A stretch of DNA of 64,000 bases from Saprospira sp. CCB-QB6 (GTDB lineage: Bacteria; Bacteroidota; Bacteroidia; Chitinophagales; Saprospiraceae). The DNA lies in assembly GCF_028464065.1 (NCBI RefSeq), contig NZ_CP116808.1, positions 1,453,886-1,517,885 on the forward strand, read 5' to 3'. Below the pieces are notes generated by a model. It was not told the origin of the DNA. It saw only the letters and a list, made by a program, of their open reading frames with translations, and searched no databases. A program made the translations under genes and the position numbers. The first letter of the stretch is position 1, and the number at the start of each line of letters is the position of its first letter. This document shows, one piece after another, positions 43,116 through 50,913 of the stretch.

Positions 43116-43337
43116 GGGGCCTCCGCTGCGGCTTCGCCTTGCGGCGGTTATTCCCTTTGGTCATCGAACTGCGGTCTAAAGACCTTGTTGTCGTTCCGCA
43201 GCTCGCTATTGTTTTGGGGCCTCCGCTGCGGCTTCGCCTTGCGGCGCTACGTTCCGCAGCTCGCTATTCGCTCGGCCCTGCGGCGGCTGCGCCGCCTTGG
43301 TCTGGCCCTTCGGGCCACTGCTGCACATCGCTAGGCC
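43116..43337 (-). repeat. Structured GC-rich repeat, copy 16 (class A with extra 3' domain)
   Basis: A full element (43216-43337) has P2 GGCCC-GAA-GGGCC and P3 GGCGGC-GCA-GCCGCC. Its 3' hairpin has outer stem CCGC/GCGG and inner GGC-GAA-GCC. The extra unit (43116-43215) has hairpin GGTC-TTTA-GACC where copies 7 and 10 have GGCC-TTTA-GGCC, a compensatory change. The end is 19 bp from the PorP/SprF start. Confidence 0.92.
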
Positions 43338-43370
43338 AAGGCAACTTTCTCTCCTCAAATTTCATGCGCA

Positions 43371-44417
43371 CTAAGTCCAGCTAGATATACAATACCCAAG
43401 GACCAAAGCCCCTCCTAACCAAAGCAGTACTTCCCAAATCGTGATGGGCTTGCTTTTCTTCCTTTTAAATTTTCTTTGCAAAAAGGGCGTCTTCTCTGAC
43501 TGCTCTTCTTCCTCTTTCGACCCTTTTTCTGCTTCTTGGCCCATATAGGCTAAGGTCTCCAAAACAGAGACTTCAGCGGCTGGCGCTGCCTGCCAAGTTT
43601 GGGCATAATCTTCAGCGGGACCAAGTTCCCAAGCTGCTGCCAAAGCCTCAAAAGATGCCCAACGCTGAGCAGACTCTTTTTGCAGACAGCCTTCTACTAA
43701 ATAACGCAGATCAAGGGGTAAACGTCTAAGCAACTCCCTAGGCAACTCCCCTTTCAAAATGCGATTTTTAATTTTTGCGTTGGTTTGCTGTGGCGATTTT
43801 TGGCCAAAAGGCAATTGGCCCGTCCAAAAAGCGGTAAGCAAAACTCCAAAAGCCCAAATATCAACTGCGGAGCCCATAGCCTGCCCCTGCAATTGCTCTG
43901 GAGCCAAATAGGCATAATCCAAATGAAAGTAATTCGGTAGACTCTCCTTGGCCCCATAATTTATCAATTGCCAATCTAAAGATTCTTCCTCCTTAAATAA
44001 CAGATGTTCTAACTTTAAGTTTTGTAGGCAATGTCCTTCTTTTTCTAAGTAAATCAGCAGTTTAAGCAGTTCTTGCAATAATTGACGTTTTTCCTCTTCG
44101 CTCAACTGCTGGCTACGGCTGGCCCAATCGCCCCCCATACAATACTCCATTAATATATAGTACTGCACTACATCCTCTTCCCGAAAAACATGAATGGCCT
44201 CATAAGGCAATAAATTCGGATGTTCTAGTTTTTTGGCCCGCTCATACAAACGGCCAAAAAGCCCATTATCAAAATTGGGGTGCAGCTCTAAAACCTTTAA
44301 GGCCCAAATTTTCTCGTTTTGGTCCTTGGCCCGATAAACAGAGCCCAAGCCTTTGGCTGGCAAAGGCTGGCCATAATCAATTTCGTACTGCTGGCTAAAT
44401 TCAGCGATATTTTCCAT
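43371..44417 (-). CDS. Membrane-tethered serine/threonine pseudokinase
   Basis: 348 residues: a protein-kinase fold (about 10-285), an acidic linker, and a C-terminal membrane segment (about 325-345). The ATP-anchoring Lys (IWALKVLEL), APE-like motif (YLAPEQLQ) and DIWAFGVLL are present. However, the catalytic HRDLKPEN is replaced by LQNLKLEH and DFG by NYG, so the catalytic Asp, the Mg-binding Asn and the DFG Asp are missing. It is therefore probably a pseudokinase that acts as a scaffold or sensor. It faces the cytoplasm, anchored by its tail. Confidence 0.85.
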   Translation of the reverse strand: MENIAEFSQQYEIDYGQPLPAKGLGSVYRAKDQNEKIWALKVLELHPNFDNGLFGRLYERAKKLEHPNLLPYEAIHVFREEDVVQYYILMEYCMGGDWASRSQQLSEEEKRQLLQELLKLLIYLEKEGHCLQNLKLEHLLFKEEESLDWQLINYGAKESLPNYFHLDYAYLAPEQLQGQAMGSAVDIWAFGVLLTAFWTGQLPFGQKSPQQTNAKIKNRILKGELPRELLRRLPLDLRYLVEGCLQKESAQRWASFEALAAAWELGPAEDYAQTWQAAPAAEVSVLETLAYMGQEAEKGSKEEEEQSEKTPFLQRKFKRKKSKPITIWEVLLWLGGALVLGYCISSWT

Positions 44418-44467
44418 CTTTCTTTAACAATTTTGATCCCGCGTCTAGCAGCGGGCGCAGCCCGCTG

Positions 44468-44590
44468 GGCCTAGCGCTGTGGAGGGGTGGCCCGAAGGGC
44501 CAGACCCAGGCGGCGCAGCCGCCGCAGGGCCGAGCAGCCTTGCGAGCCCCGCAACATAGCGCCGCAAGGCGAAGCCGCAGCGGAGGCCCC
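44468..44590 (+). repeat. Structured GC-rich repeat, copy 17 (class A)
   Basis: P1 is GGCCT/AGGCC, P2 GGCCC-GAA-GGGCC and P3 GGCGGC-GCA-GCCGCC. The 3' hairpin is as in copy 16. A leading hairpin GCGGGC-GCA-GCCCGC lies at 44451-44465. Its last C is also the last base of the neighbouring stop codon (44590-44592). Confidence 0.92.
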
Positions 44591-45162
44591 TAGTCCTCCC
44601 CTACTCCCAACTGAAAATCGATCAATTCCATTTGGGTTTCTAGCTTTTGGCCAATCCCAAAATATTGATGTAAAGTCACACCAAGGCCAAGAGCGTACTC
44701 TACTCGTTCATAAGGGCCAATTTGGTAACTAAAGCGATCTTCATAGCGCTTGCCCAAAATCTCTTTTGGAGGTAGGCGCTTAGCCGAAACCTGCATAAAA
44801 ACATCGCCCTTACAGGTATTGTAGGTAGAAGAATCGGCGGTGGGCAAATAGAGTGGCGCCTGAAACTCCCCTCCCCCACGGCCTTGGCAGCGGACAAAAA
44901 GCGTATCGTTTCGGAGCAACCATTTGGCCTGGTTAAGGTCTAAATAAAGTCCATCGGCTTTTTGTTCAGTTTGGAGCAACTCAAGTTTTTGTTCTATCGG
45001 TTCTTTTTCTTGATTGTGAAAGGTATAGCGATAGGTCCAGACCGTCCCTTTTTGCTTAGGGACAAAACTTGCTTTTGGACTGGCTTGCTCAGGCAATTCT
45101 TTGGGCGTATGGCAAGCCCCGAAAAGAAAAACGAGTAGTATCAGGGAATATAATTTAGGCAT
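44590..45162 (-). CDS. Lipoprotein of unknown function
   Basis: 190 residues with a lipoprotein signal ending LFGAC (Cys17) and a Pro/Lys-rich linker. The remaining domain has many beta-strand segments (VWTYRYTFHNQ, GLYLDLNQAKWLL). No family recognised. The stop codon TAG shares a base with the end of structured repeat copy 17. It lies 11 bp after the 248-residue protein gene and is co-transcribed with it. Confidence 0.75.
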   Translation of the reverse strand: MPKLYSLILLVFLFGACHTPKELPEQASPKASFVPKQKGTVWTYRYTFHNQEKEPIEQKLELLQTEQKADGLYLDLNQAKWLLRNDTLFVRCQGRGGGEFQAPLYLPTADSSTYNTCKGDVFMQVSAKRLPPKEILGKRYEDRFSYQIGPYERVEYALGLGVTLHQYFGIGQKLETQMELIDFQLGVGED

Positions 45163-45173
45163 AAGTGGGGAGT

Positions 45174-45920
45174 TTATTGGCCAACTTCTTGGCGGATTTG
45201 CTGCATCAAATAGTTCCAGTCTTCAAAGGGGAAGCGACCTTCCTCGCCTTTGGCATGGGCTTTATTTCGGATGGAATAGCAGGCATACTGATCGCTTTCG
45301 AATAACCAACCGAGTTTGCGATCATAGCGCCAGTGGTACTCGCTATCTTCATAGTAAAAGATGGCAATGGGTTTTTGTTCCACCTTTGCAAAGCCCTTGA
45401 TGCGAAGTTCATTAAAGGCGGCAAAGGTTTTGGCCGCATAATCCTCCGTAGCTTTTTCACTTTCGAGGCCCACAAAATCGTGTAAAAGGGCATGGGCCAA
45501 ATTGCGGTTGGTCCATTTTCCACCTTGTTGTTCCCAGTAATTGAGCAAGAGGTCTAGCTCTTCTGGAGAAAGGGCGTAGGGGTGCCAGTTTTCGAGATTC
45601 CACCAACCCATCAGCTGTTTTTCTTGATGAGGGGCCGAGAGGTAGAGGTATTTTTCGCCTCCTTCTGGATGTGGCGTATATTCTAGGCGGAGCTTATAGC
45701 CTCTGCCGCAATCAAACTCGAGAATCAGGATGCGATTAAAGCCTTCTTGGCGTTGGCCGCCTACTTTAAAATCAAATTGTTCTCGTTCTACTTTAAAATC
45801 TTTACTTAGTTCATCTAGCCATTGGTCCACCATTTCTTCCGAAATTTCGGAGCGTTCCAAAAAGCTGAAGAGGTTCCAAAAAGCCAACTTTTTAAAAGTG
45901 GCGGGCATTGTTTGTTCCAT
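45174..45920 (-). CDS. Cytoplasmic protein of unknown function
   Basis: 248 residues without a signal peptide. N-terminal helical region (LAFWNLFSFLERSEISEEM), then mixed alpha/beta with many aromatic and charged residues. No family recognised. Transcribed together with the downstream lipoprotein gene (11 bp gap). It is preceded by an AT-rich spacer after the pyrH terminator. Confidence 0.65.
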   Translation of the reverse strand: MEQTMPATFKKLAFWNLFSFLERSEISEEMVDQWLDELSKDFKVEREQFDFKVGGQRQEGFNRILILEFDCGRGYKLRLEYTPHPEGGEKYLYLSAPHQEKQLMGWWNLENWHPYALSPEELDLLLNYWEQQGGKWTNRNLAHALLHDFVGLESEKATEDYAAKTFAAFNELRIKGFAKVEQKPIAIFYYEDSEYHWRYDRKLGWLFESDQYACYSIRNKAHAKGEEGRFPFEDWNYLMQQIRQEVGQ

Positions 45921-46039
45921 AGTTTTGTATTGAGGGGCTAAAGATACGCTAGTTTATTTAGAACTCATTTAAAAACAACTCTCCTTAGGCAGAAAAGCTC
46001 ATTTTTAAATGGTTTGGCTGAAAGCGATGGCCTAGGGGC

Positions 46040-46074
46040 AAAAAAAAGCGCAACCTAAAAAGGTTGCGCTTTTC
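46040..46074 (-). terminator. Terminator of pyrH
   Basis: AAGCGCAACCT/AGGTTGCGCTT arms followed by TTTTTT on the minus strand, 20 bp after the stop. Confidence 0.88.
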
Positions 46075-46094
46075 TTATTGAGCAAAGAGCGAAT

Positions 46095-46814
46095 TTAGTC
46101 GTTCTCGCTACTTACTAGGGTTCCGATGGCTTCTCCTTGGAGAATACGAATCAGGTTATCAGGTTCATTAATATCAAAAACCACAATAGGCATAGCATTT
46201 TCTTGGCACATCGTGAAGGCCGTCATATCCATAATAGAAAGGCCAGAGCGGATAATCTCAGAGAAAGAGATGTTATCAAACTTTTTGGCATTGGGATCTA
46301 GTTCTGGATCGGCAGTATAAATACCATCTACGCGAGTTCCCTTTAAGATGACATCTGCATTGATTTCGCTAGCGCGGAGAGCGGCAGCAGAATCTGTGGT
46401 AAAATAGGGATTTCCTGTTCCGGCAGCAAAAATAACCACCCGGCCTTTTTCTAGGTGTCGGATAGCGCGGCGGCGGATATAGGGTTCGGCTACTTTATCC
46501 ATACCTAGAGCCGTCATCAGTCGGGTATAAATGCCTTCTGCTTCTAGGGCAGATTGCAAGGCAAGGCCATTAATTACCGTGGCCAACATGCCCATATAAT
46601 CGCCTTGAACTCTTTCGATGCCAGAATCTTTGGCTTCTAGTCCGCGGAAAATATTTCCTCCTCCGATAACAACAGCCACCTCGATCCCTTGATCTACGGC
46701 TCTGCGAATTTCGGAAGCATAATGTTCCAACATTTTGGGAGAGATACCAAAATCTTTGCCGCCCATCAGCGACTCACCACTAAGTTTGAGGAGGACTCTT
46801 TTATAATTAGCCAT
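46095..46814 (-). CDS. pyrH: UMP kinase
   Basis: 239 residues. Phosphorylates UMP to UDP in pyrimidine nucleotide synthesis as a hexamer, regulated by GTP and UTP. The N-terminus [55 protein letters not shown] and the C-terminal region are all typical of bacterial PyrH. It sits after tsf, as in many bacteria, but a terminator stands between them. Confidence 0.97.
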   Translation of the reverse strand: MANYKRVLLKLSGESLMGGKDFGISPKMLEHYASEIRRAVDQGIEVAVVIGGGNIFRGLEAKDSGIERVQGDYMGMLATVINGLALQSALEAEGIYTRLMTALGMDKVAEPYIRRRAIRHLEKGRVVIFAAGTGNPYFTTDSAAALRASEINADVILKGTRVDGIYTADPELDPNAKKFDNISFSEIIRSGLSIMDMTAFTMCQENAMPIVVFDINEPDNLIRILQGEAIGTLVSSEND

Positions 46815-46873
46815 GATAATAGAAAGCTTCTAGAAGTTGTTGAAAAGATCTGTCTCTGTCTATTTTTGGGTAT

Positions 46874-46908
46874 AAAAAAAGCGTTTCGACGGCATCGAAA
46901 CGCTTTTA
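46874..46908 (-). terminator. Terminator between tsf and pyrH
   Basis: AAAAGCGTTTCGA/TCGAAACGCTTTT stem with a 5-base loop followed by TTTTTTT (minus strand), 18 bp after the tsf stop. Confidence 0.88.
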
Positions 46909-46925
46909 TATTGCTTATACAAGCA

Positions 46926-47762
46926 TTAACCTAGGGTAATGTGTACAAAAGAAGTAACCGTAAGGTCCTTATCTAGTGTACCAAGGAATTGAGCAACAGT
47001 TTGCTTGTTTCCTTTTACGAACTCTTGGTTAAGCAATGTGTTTTCTTTGTAGAAAGCATTGAGTTTACCCATAGCGATACGCTCGAGTAGTTCCTCGGGC
47101 TTACCTTCGTTGCGGGCAACTTCTTTTCCGATTTCGATCTCTTTCTCTACGATAGAGGCATCTACACCGTCCTTATCTACAGCGATGGGGTGCATAGCAG
47201 CAATTTGCATAGCTACATCCTTACCAGCTGTTTCTAGGTTCTCAACATCTTTGTTGAATCCTACAACAACACCAGCTTTGTTGCCCATGTGTACATAAGA
47301 GATAACTTTAGCAGCTTCAACGCGGCCGTAGCTGTTCAACTCAATTTTTTCACCGATAACACCTGTTTTCTCAACAAGTGCATCAGCTACAGTTTTGCCA
47401 GCGCTTAGTTCTAGAGCGGCAAGAGCTTCAGCATTTTCGGGGAAGTTAGCCAAGGCCAACTCAGCGATAGAGGCTACAAAAGCAACGAATTCGTCGTTTT
47501 TAGCTACAAAGTCAGTTTCGCAGCTAATACGAACAGCGATACCTTTAGTCGCGTCTTCAGAAGTAAGTGCCAAAACAACACCCTCTTTAGCTTCGCGATC
47601 AGCGCGCTTTTCGGTCATTTTTTGGCCCTTCTTACGAAGATACTCAATAGCACCGTCAAAGTCGCCTTCAGCTTCTTGTAGGGCTTTTTTACAATCCATC
47701 ATGCCAGCGCCAGTTTGGTCGCGTAGCTGTTTAACTTCGGCTGCAGAAATTTTGAAAGCCAT
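46926..47762 (-). CDS. tsf: Elongation factor Ts
   Basis: 278 residues from ATG 47762; a TTG two codons upstream is less likely. EF-Ts recycles EF-Tu by GDP/GTP exchange. The UBA-like N-terminus (VKQLRDQTGAGMMDCKKAL) and the TDFVAKN motif are present, with the core domain following. It lies 43 bp downstream of rpsB in the usual rpsB-tsf pair and ends in a strong terminator. Confidence 0.98.
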   Translation of the reverse strand: MAFKISAAEVKQLRDQTGAGMMDCKKALQEAEGDFDGAIEYLRKKGQKMTEKRADREAKEGVVLALTSEDATKGIAVRISCETDFVAKNDEFVAFVASIAELALANFPENAEALAALELSAGKTVADALVEKTGVIGEKIELNSYGRVEAAKVISYVHMGNKAGVVVGFNKDVENLETAGKDVAMQIAAMHPIAVDKDGVDASIVEKEIEIGKEVARNEGKPEELLERIAMGKLNAFYKENTLLNQEFVKGNKQTVAQFLGTLDKDLTVTSFVHITLG

Positions 47763-47805
47763 TGTCAATTATTGGTTTATAAGGTGTGAGATGTGATGTC
47801 GTCGC

Positions 47806-48528
47806 TTATTTCTCGGCGCTAGCCTTTTCCTCTTTCACTTTTTTGCCTTCTTCTAGACCTTCGCGGATAGCCTCAGTGAGGTAGTTTACCACGATAGCGA
47901 TAGCTTTAGAAGCATCATCGTTAGAAGGAACAGCAAAATCTACTTGAGTAGGATCAGAGTTAGTATCTACGATACCAATTGTGCTAATACCCAAACGCTT
48001 TGCTTCAGCGATAGCCAAGTGCTCATGGCTGATATCTACTACGAACAAACTGTTAGGTAGGCGGTTTAGGTCAGCAATACCACCAAACATACGGTGAAGT
48101 TTAGCGTGCTGACGGCTAAGTACCAAACGCTCCTTTTTCGTGATGTTCTCTAGGGTACCATCATTGAGCATACGCTCGATGCTTTGCATTTTGCGTACAG
48201 ACTTGCGAATAGTCGCAAAGTTAGTCATCATACCTCCCAACCAACGGTCAGTAACGAAAGGCATGCCTACGCTAGTAGCTGCTTTTTCTACAATACCACG
48301 AGCTTGCTTCTTGGTACCAACAAAAAGGATCTTTTTGCCAGACTTAGCCATTTGCTTCATGGCTTTAGCAGTCTCTTCTAGCGATTCAATTGTGCGGTTA
48401 AGGTCAATTACGTGAATACCTTTACGCTCCATAAAAATGAAGGGACGCATTTTGGGGTTCCACTTTCTTTTCATGTGGCCAAAATGACAACCCGCATCCA
48501 ACAACTCTTTATAAGTAGGTGTTTGCAT
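47806..48528 (-). CDS. rpsB: 30S ribosomal protein S2
   Basis: 240 residues. S2 binds late in 30S assembly near S1. Typical sequence: ELLDAGCHFGHMKRKWNPKMRPFI, FVGTKKQARGIV, RWLGGMMTNF, and DTNSDPTQVDFAVPSNDD. The C-terminus has a short Lys/Glu-rich tail. Third gene of the rplM-rpsI-rpsB-tsf operon. Confidence 0.98.
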   Translation of the reverse strand: MQTPTYKELLDAGCHFGHMKRKWNPKMRPFIFMERKGIHVIDLNRTIESLEETAKAMKQMAKSGKKILFVGTKKQARGIVEKAATSVGMPFVTDRWLGGMMTNFATIRKSVRKMQSIERMLNDGTLENITKKERLVLSRQHAKLHRMFGGIADLNRLPNSLFVVDISHEHLAIAEAKRLGISTIGIVDTNSDPTQVDFAVPSNDDASKAIAIVVNYLTEAIREGLEEGKKVKEEKASAEK

Positions 48529-48595
48529 ATCTTTATCTATAATTTGTAGCTTGGGCCACTAAGCAGCCCCAAGCAGAGAGATGGCAGAAATAAAA

Positions 48596-48982
48596 TTAAC
48601 GTTTGCTGAACTGGAAGCTCTTACGGGCCTTGGGCTTACCGTATTTCTTACGCTCAACAACACGAGGATCACGACTGAGGTATTTTTTCACCTTGAGCGG
48701 GCTGCGGAACTCTTCGTTCACTTCTACCAACGCTCTAGAGATACCCAAACGAACAGCCTCAGCTTGTCCTTTGATTCCACCTCCACTTACATTCACCTGA
48801 ATGTCATATAGGTTTTGTACTTCTACTTCCTGAAGAGGAGCTACTACTTTTCCTTGAATGTGAACAGCAGGAAAGTACTCTTTATAATCAAGACCATTAA
48901 CCGTTACTTTGCCAGAACCCTGACGCAGGTATACACGGGCTACGGCCGCTTTTCTTCTTCCGATAGTGTTAATCATTTCCAT
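48596..48982 (-). CDS. rpsI: 30S ribosomal protein S9
   Basis: 128 residues. S9 contacts tRNA at the P site by its C-terminal tail, here ending FQFSKR. The family pattern INTIGRRKAAVARVYL, VSGGGIKGQAEAVRLGISRAL and RDPRVVERKKYGKPKARKSF is clear. It follows rplM by 20 bp, the conserved rplM-rpsI order. Confidence 0.98.
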   Translation of the reverse strand: MEMINTIGRRKAAVARVYLRQGSGKVTVNGLDYKEYFPAVHIQGKVVAPLQEVEVQNLYDIQVNVSGGGIKGQAEAVRLGISRALVEVNEEFRSPLKVKKYLSRDPRVVERKKYGKPKARKSFQFSKR

Positions 48983-49002
48983 ATCGTAATACTTGCGTTT
49001 TA

Positions 49003-49455
49003 TTATTTATTAGTAGGATCGAAAGGCTGAGGCTTCTGAGCCTGATGAGGATGCTCCGAACCTTCATACACAAACAATTTTTTGAAAGTGGCACGACCCA
49101 ATTTGTTCTTGGGCAACATACCTTTGATCGCATTCTCTAGCACGCGGCGAGGACGCTTGGCCAACAACTCTGCAGCTGTAGCCGACTTCTGACCACCTGG
49201 GTATCCAGAATAAGTCAAATATACTTTCTGTTGCAATTTGCGACCAGTCAAGTTGACTTTCTCAGCATTGATGATGATCACATAATCTCCTGTATCTACA
49301 TGAGGAGTAAAGCATGCTTTGTGCTTGCCTCTTAGCACCTTAGCAATTTCAGAAGCAAGACGACCTAGGGTTTTACCCTCGGCATCCACAATCCACCAAT
49401 TGCGCTCTACGGTCTCTTTTTTTGCAGACTGTGTTCTGTAACTCAGCGTATCCAC
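49003..49455 (-). CDS. rplM: 50S ribosomal protein L13
   Basis: 150 residues starting at a GTG (49455). The N-terminus [20 protein letters not shown] matches Bacteroidota L13, so the GTG start is credible. [24 protein letters not shown] and [12 protein letters not shown] are family signatures; the C-terminus carries an extra Gln/Pro tail. First gene of a ribosomal operon ending in tsf. Confidence 0.97.
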   Translation of the reverse strand: MDTLSYRTQSAKKETVERNWWIVDAEGKTLGRLASEIAKVLRGKHKACFTPHVDTGDYVIIINAEKVNLTGRKLQQKVYLTYSGYPGGQKSATAAELLAKRPRRVLENAIKGMLPKNKLGRATFKKLFVYEGSEHPHQAQKPQPFDPTNK

Positions 49456-49537
49456 AATTCCTATAATTTTATATTAGTAATCAATTTATTAGCGGCTTTT
49501 GAGCCCAAAAACAATCTACTTTAGCCCAAAGCGCTTG

Positions 49538-49545
49538 CAAATGTA
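49538..49545 (-). promoter_or_regulatory. -7 promoter element of the rplM operon
   Basis: TACATTTG on the minus strand matches TAnnTTTG, 82 bp upstream of the rplM start; fits a growth-regulated ribosomal operon, though no clean -33 TTG is seen. Confidence 0.5.
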
Positions 49546-49668
49546 CAATTCCTATTCTGTATTAGGAAGCTTTTTTAAGGGTTTTTTCAATAACACTTTT
49601 GTAAATCACTGAAAATCAACCCTAAAATCGCACAAAAATTTTAAAACTGCTCTTTTTCAAGGGGTTTT

Positions 49669-49804
49669 GGGGCCCGCGGCCAGCTAGGCCTTTCAGCCTA
49701 GCTCGGCCGCCGCTATGCTGCGGGGCTCACAGGTCTGTTCGGCCCTTCAGCCGCCTGCGGCGGCTTCGGTCTGGCCTTCGGCCACCCCTCCGCAGCGCTG
49801 GGCC
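49669..49804 (-). repeat. Structured GC-rich repeat, copy 18 (class B)
   Basis: P1 is GGCCC/GGGCC, P2 GGCC-GAA-GGCC and P3 AGCCGCC-GCA-GGCGGCT. The core hairpin is ACAG/CTGT in place of GCAG/CTGC, a compensatory pair. The 3' hairpin inner arms are AGCTAGGC/GCCTAGCT. It is the only copy in a divergent gap, between rplM and the next gene. Confidence 0.93.
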
Positions 49805-50108
49805 AATATACGCCTAGCCGCCCCCCTCTTCTCTCCCCCCATTAATTCCCCCTTCGCTAAAAGCAATTGTTAAGCTTTTATTAAAGCAGAGACTCAACGA
49901 ACTTTATTGATGAGCCTAATGAGCATACTTTTAAGGTCGTTGACGACACTCCAGACATCGTTGACTATACTTCAAAGGTCCTTAGTTCCTAATCAATTAG
50001 TACTAATTTTAAAAAAGGTCGATCGAGTGGGTAACAATAGGAGAATTGCTGGCATAAATAGCATATTCACAAAGTTCTAACTAAAAAAATCACAAAAAAC
50101 AGATCGAC
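49805..50108. other. Upstream region of the 163-residue gene
   Basis: About 300 bp, no gene. It starts with a C-rich tract (49815-49850). Then two imperfect direct repeats of about 22 bp around TCGTTGAC (49938-49982) lie between AAGGTC words, which could be operator sites. An AT-rich promoter-like stretch precedes the ATG. Confidence 0.45.
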
Positions 50109-50600
50109 ATGGCCAATTTGAATTTCAATCGGATTTCAAGAGTATTGACGGATCAGGAGATGCAAGATGTGGAGCAACAACTTGATAGCTGTCAGCAAAT
50201 ACTTTCCTTCTTAACTGAGTTAGATAGCAAAGAGCGAAAAACGCTCAAACGAATTAATGTAGACCACCATCATTTTGTACAAGAGACCTTAAGCGTCATG
50301 AATTATGTAGAGCTTCCTTTGCCGCCTCATGTAGGGGCCGATGAAATTGCAAAAGACTTGGCCCTGTACGAGCAGTTGCAGCAGCTCATTATTAAGGTAG
50401 AGCAGTTGTTGAAGCGCCTAAAAGATAGTTCGGCCTTGGCGGGCAGTGAGGCCTATAGCCAAAGTAGTTTGGTCTATCATTTACTGGGCGCCATGGCCGA
50501 TAGTAGTCTGCCGGGTTATGCTAGCGCCCATGAGCGGCTAAAAGCTTACTTTAAAAAGTATGGCCGCAATAATAGCCATGAGCTGGATCCAGAAGAATAG
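50109..50600 (+). CDS. Cytoplasmic helical protein of unknown function
   Basis: 163 residues, almost wholly predicted helical (QEMQDVEQQLDSCQQILSFL, LALYEQLQQLIIKVEQLLKRL), with no signal peptide or membrane segment. No family recognised. It resembles small stress or DNA-protection helical bundles only in general character. Followed 1 bp later by a strong terminator. It is divergent from the ribosomal operon with a large spacer. Confidence 0.65.
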   Translation: MANLNFNRISRVLTDQEMQDVEQQLDSCQQILSFLTELDSKERKTLKRINVDHHHFVQETLSVMNYVELPLPPHVGADEIAKDLALYEQLQQLIIKVEQLLKRLKDSSALAGSEAYSQSSLVYHLLGAMADSSLPGYASAHERLKAYFKKYGRNNSHELDPEE

Positions 50601-50640
50601 AAAAGGTCCCCGCAGCCATAAGGCTGCGGGGACCTTTTTG
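50601..50640 (+). terminator. Terminator after the 163-residue gene
   Basis: AAAAGGTCCCCGCAGCC arms with complement and a 6-base loop, followed by TTTTT; starts at the base after the stop codon. Confidence 0.9.
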
Positions 50641-50644
50641 TTGC

Positions 50645-50662
50645 TGTGGGTTTCAACCTACA
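50645..50662. repeat. Small-loop hairpin, member 6
   Basis: Arms TGTGGG/CCTACA (one G-T pair) with loop TTTCAA; like member 5 it lies just upstream of a structured repeat (copy 19), here with two GC hairpins in between. Confidence 0.55.
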
Positions 50663-50705
50663 AGCATCTAGCTGGCGGCAAAGCCGCCATGGCCGAAGGC
50701 CAAAA

Positions 50706-50816
50706 GGCCTAGCGATGTGCAGGGGTGGCCGTAGGCCAGACCGAAGCCCGAAGGGCTGAAGGGCCGAGCGAGCAGCGAGCCCCGAAACGTAGCGCCTGCC
50801 GCAGGCAGGAGGCCCC
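50706..50816 (+). repeat. Structured GC-rich repeat, copy 19 (class A)
   Basis: P1 is GGCCT/AGGCC, P2 GGCC-GTA-GGCC, P3 AGCCC-GAA-GGGCT and P4 CCTGCC-GCA-GGCAGG. Leading hairpins GGCGGC-AAA-GCCGCC and GGCC-GAA-GGCC lie at 50674-50702. Confidence 0.92.
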
Positions 50817-50913
50817 AAAAACAGTCCAGCCTAGCAAAGACATTAACCTTGAATTGTTTTTTTTCAAAAAGAATTACATTTGCCATTATCTTAAACTTCT
50901 CAATACAAACATC

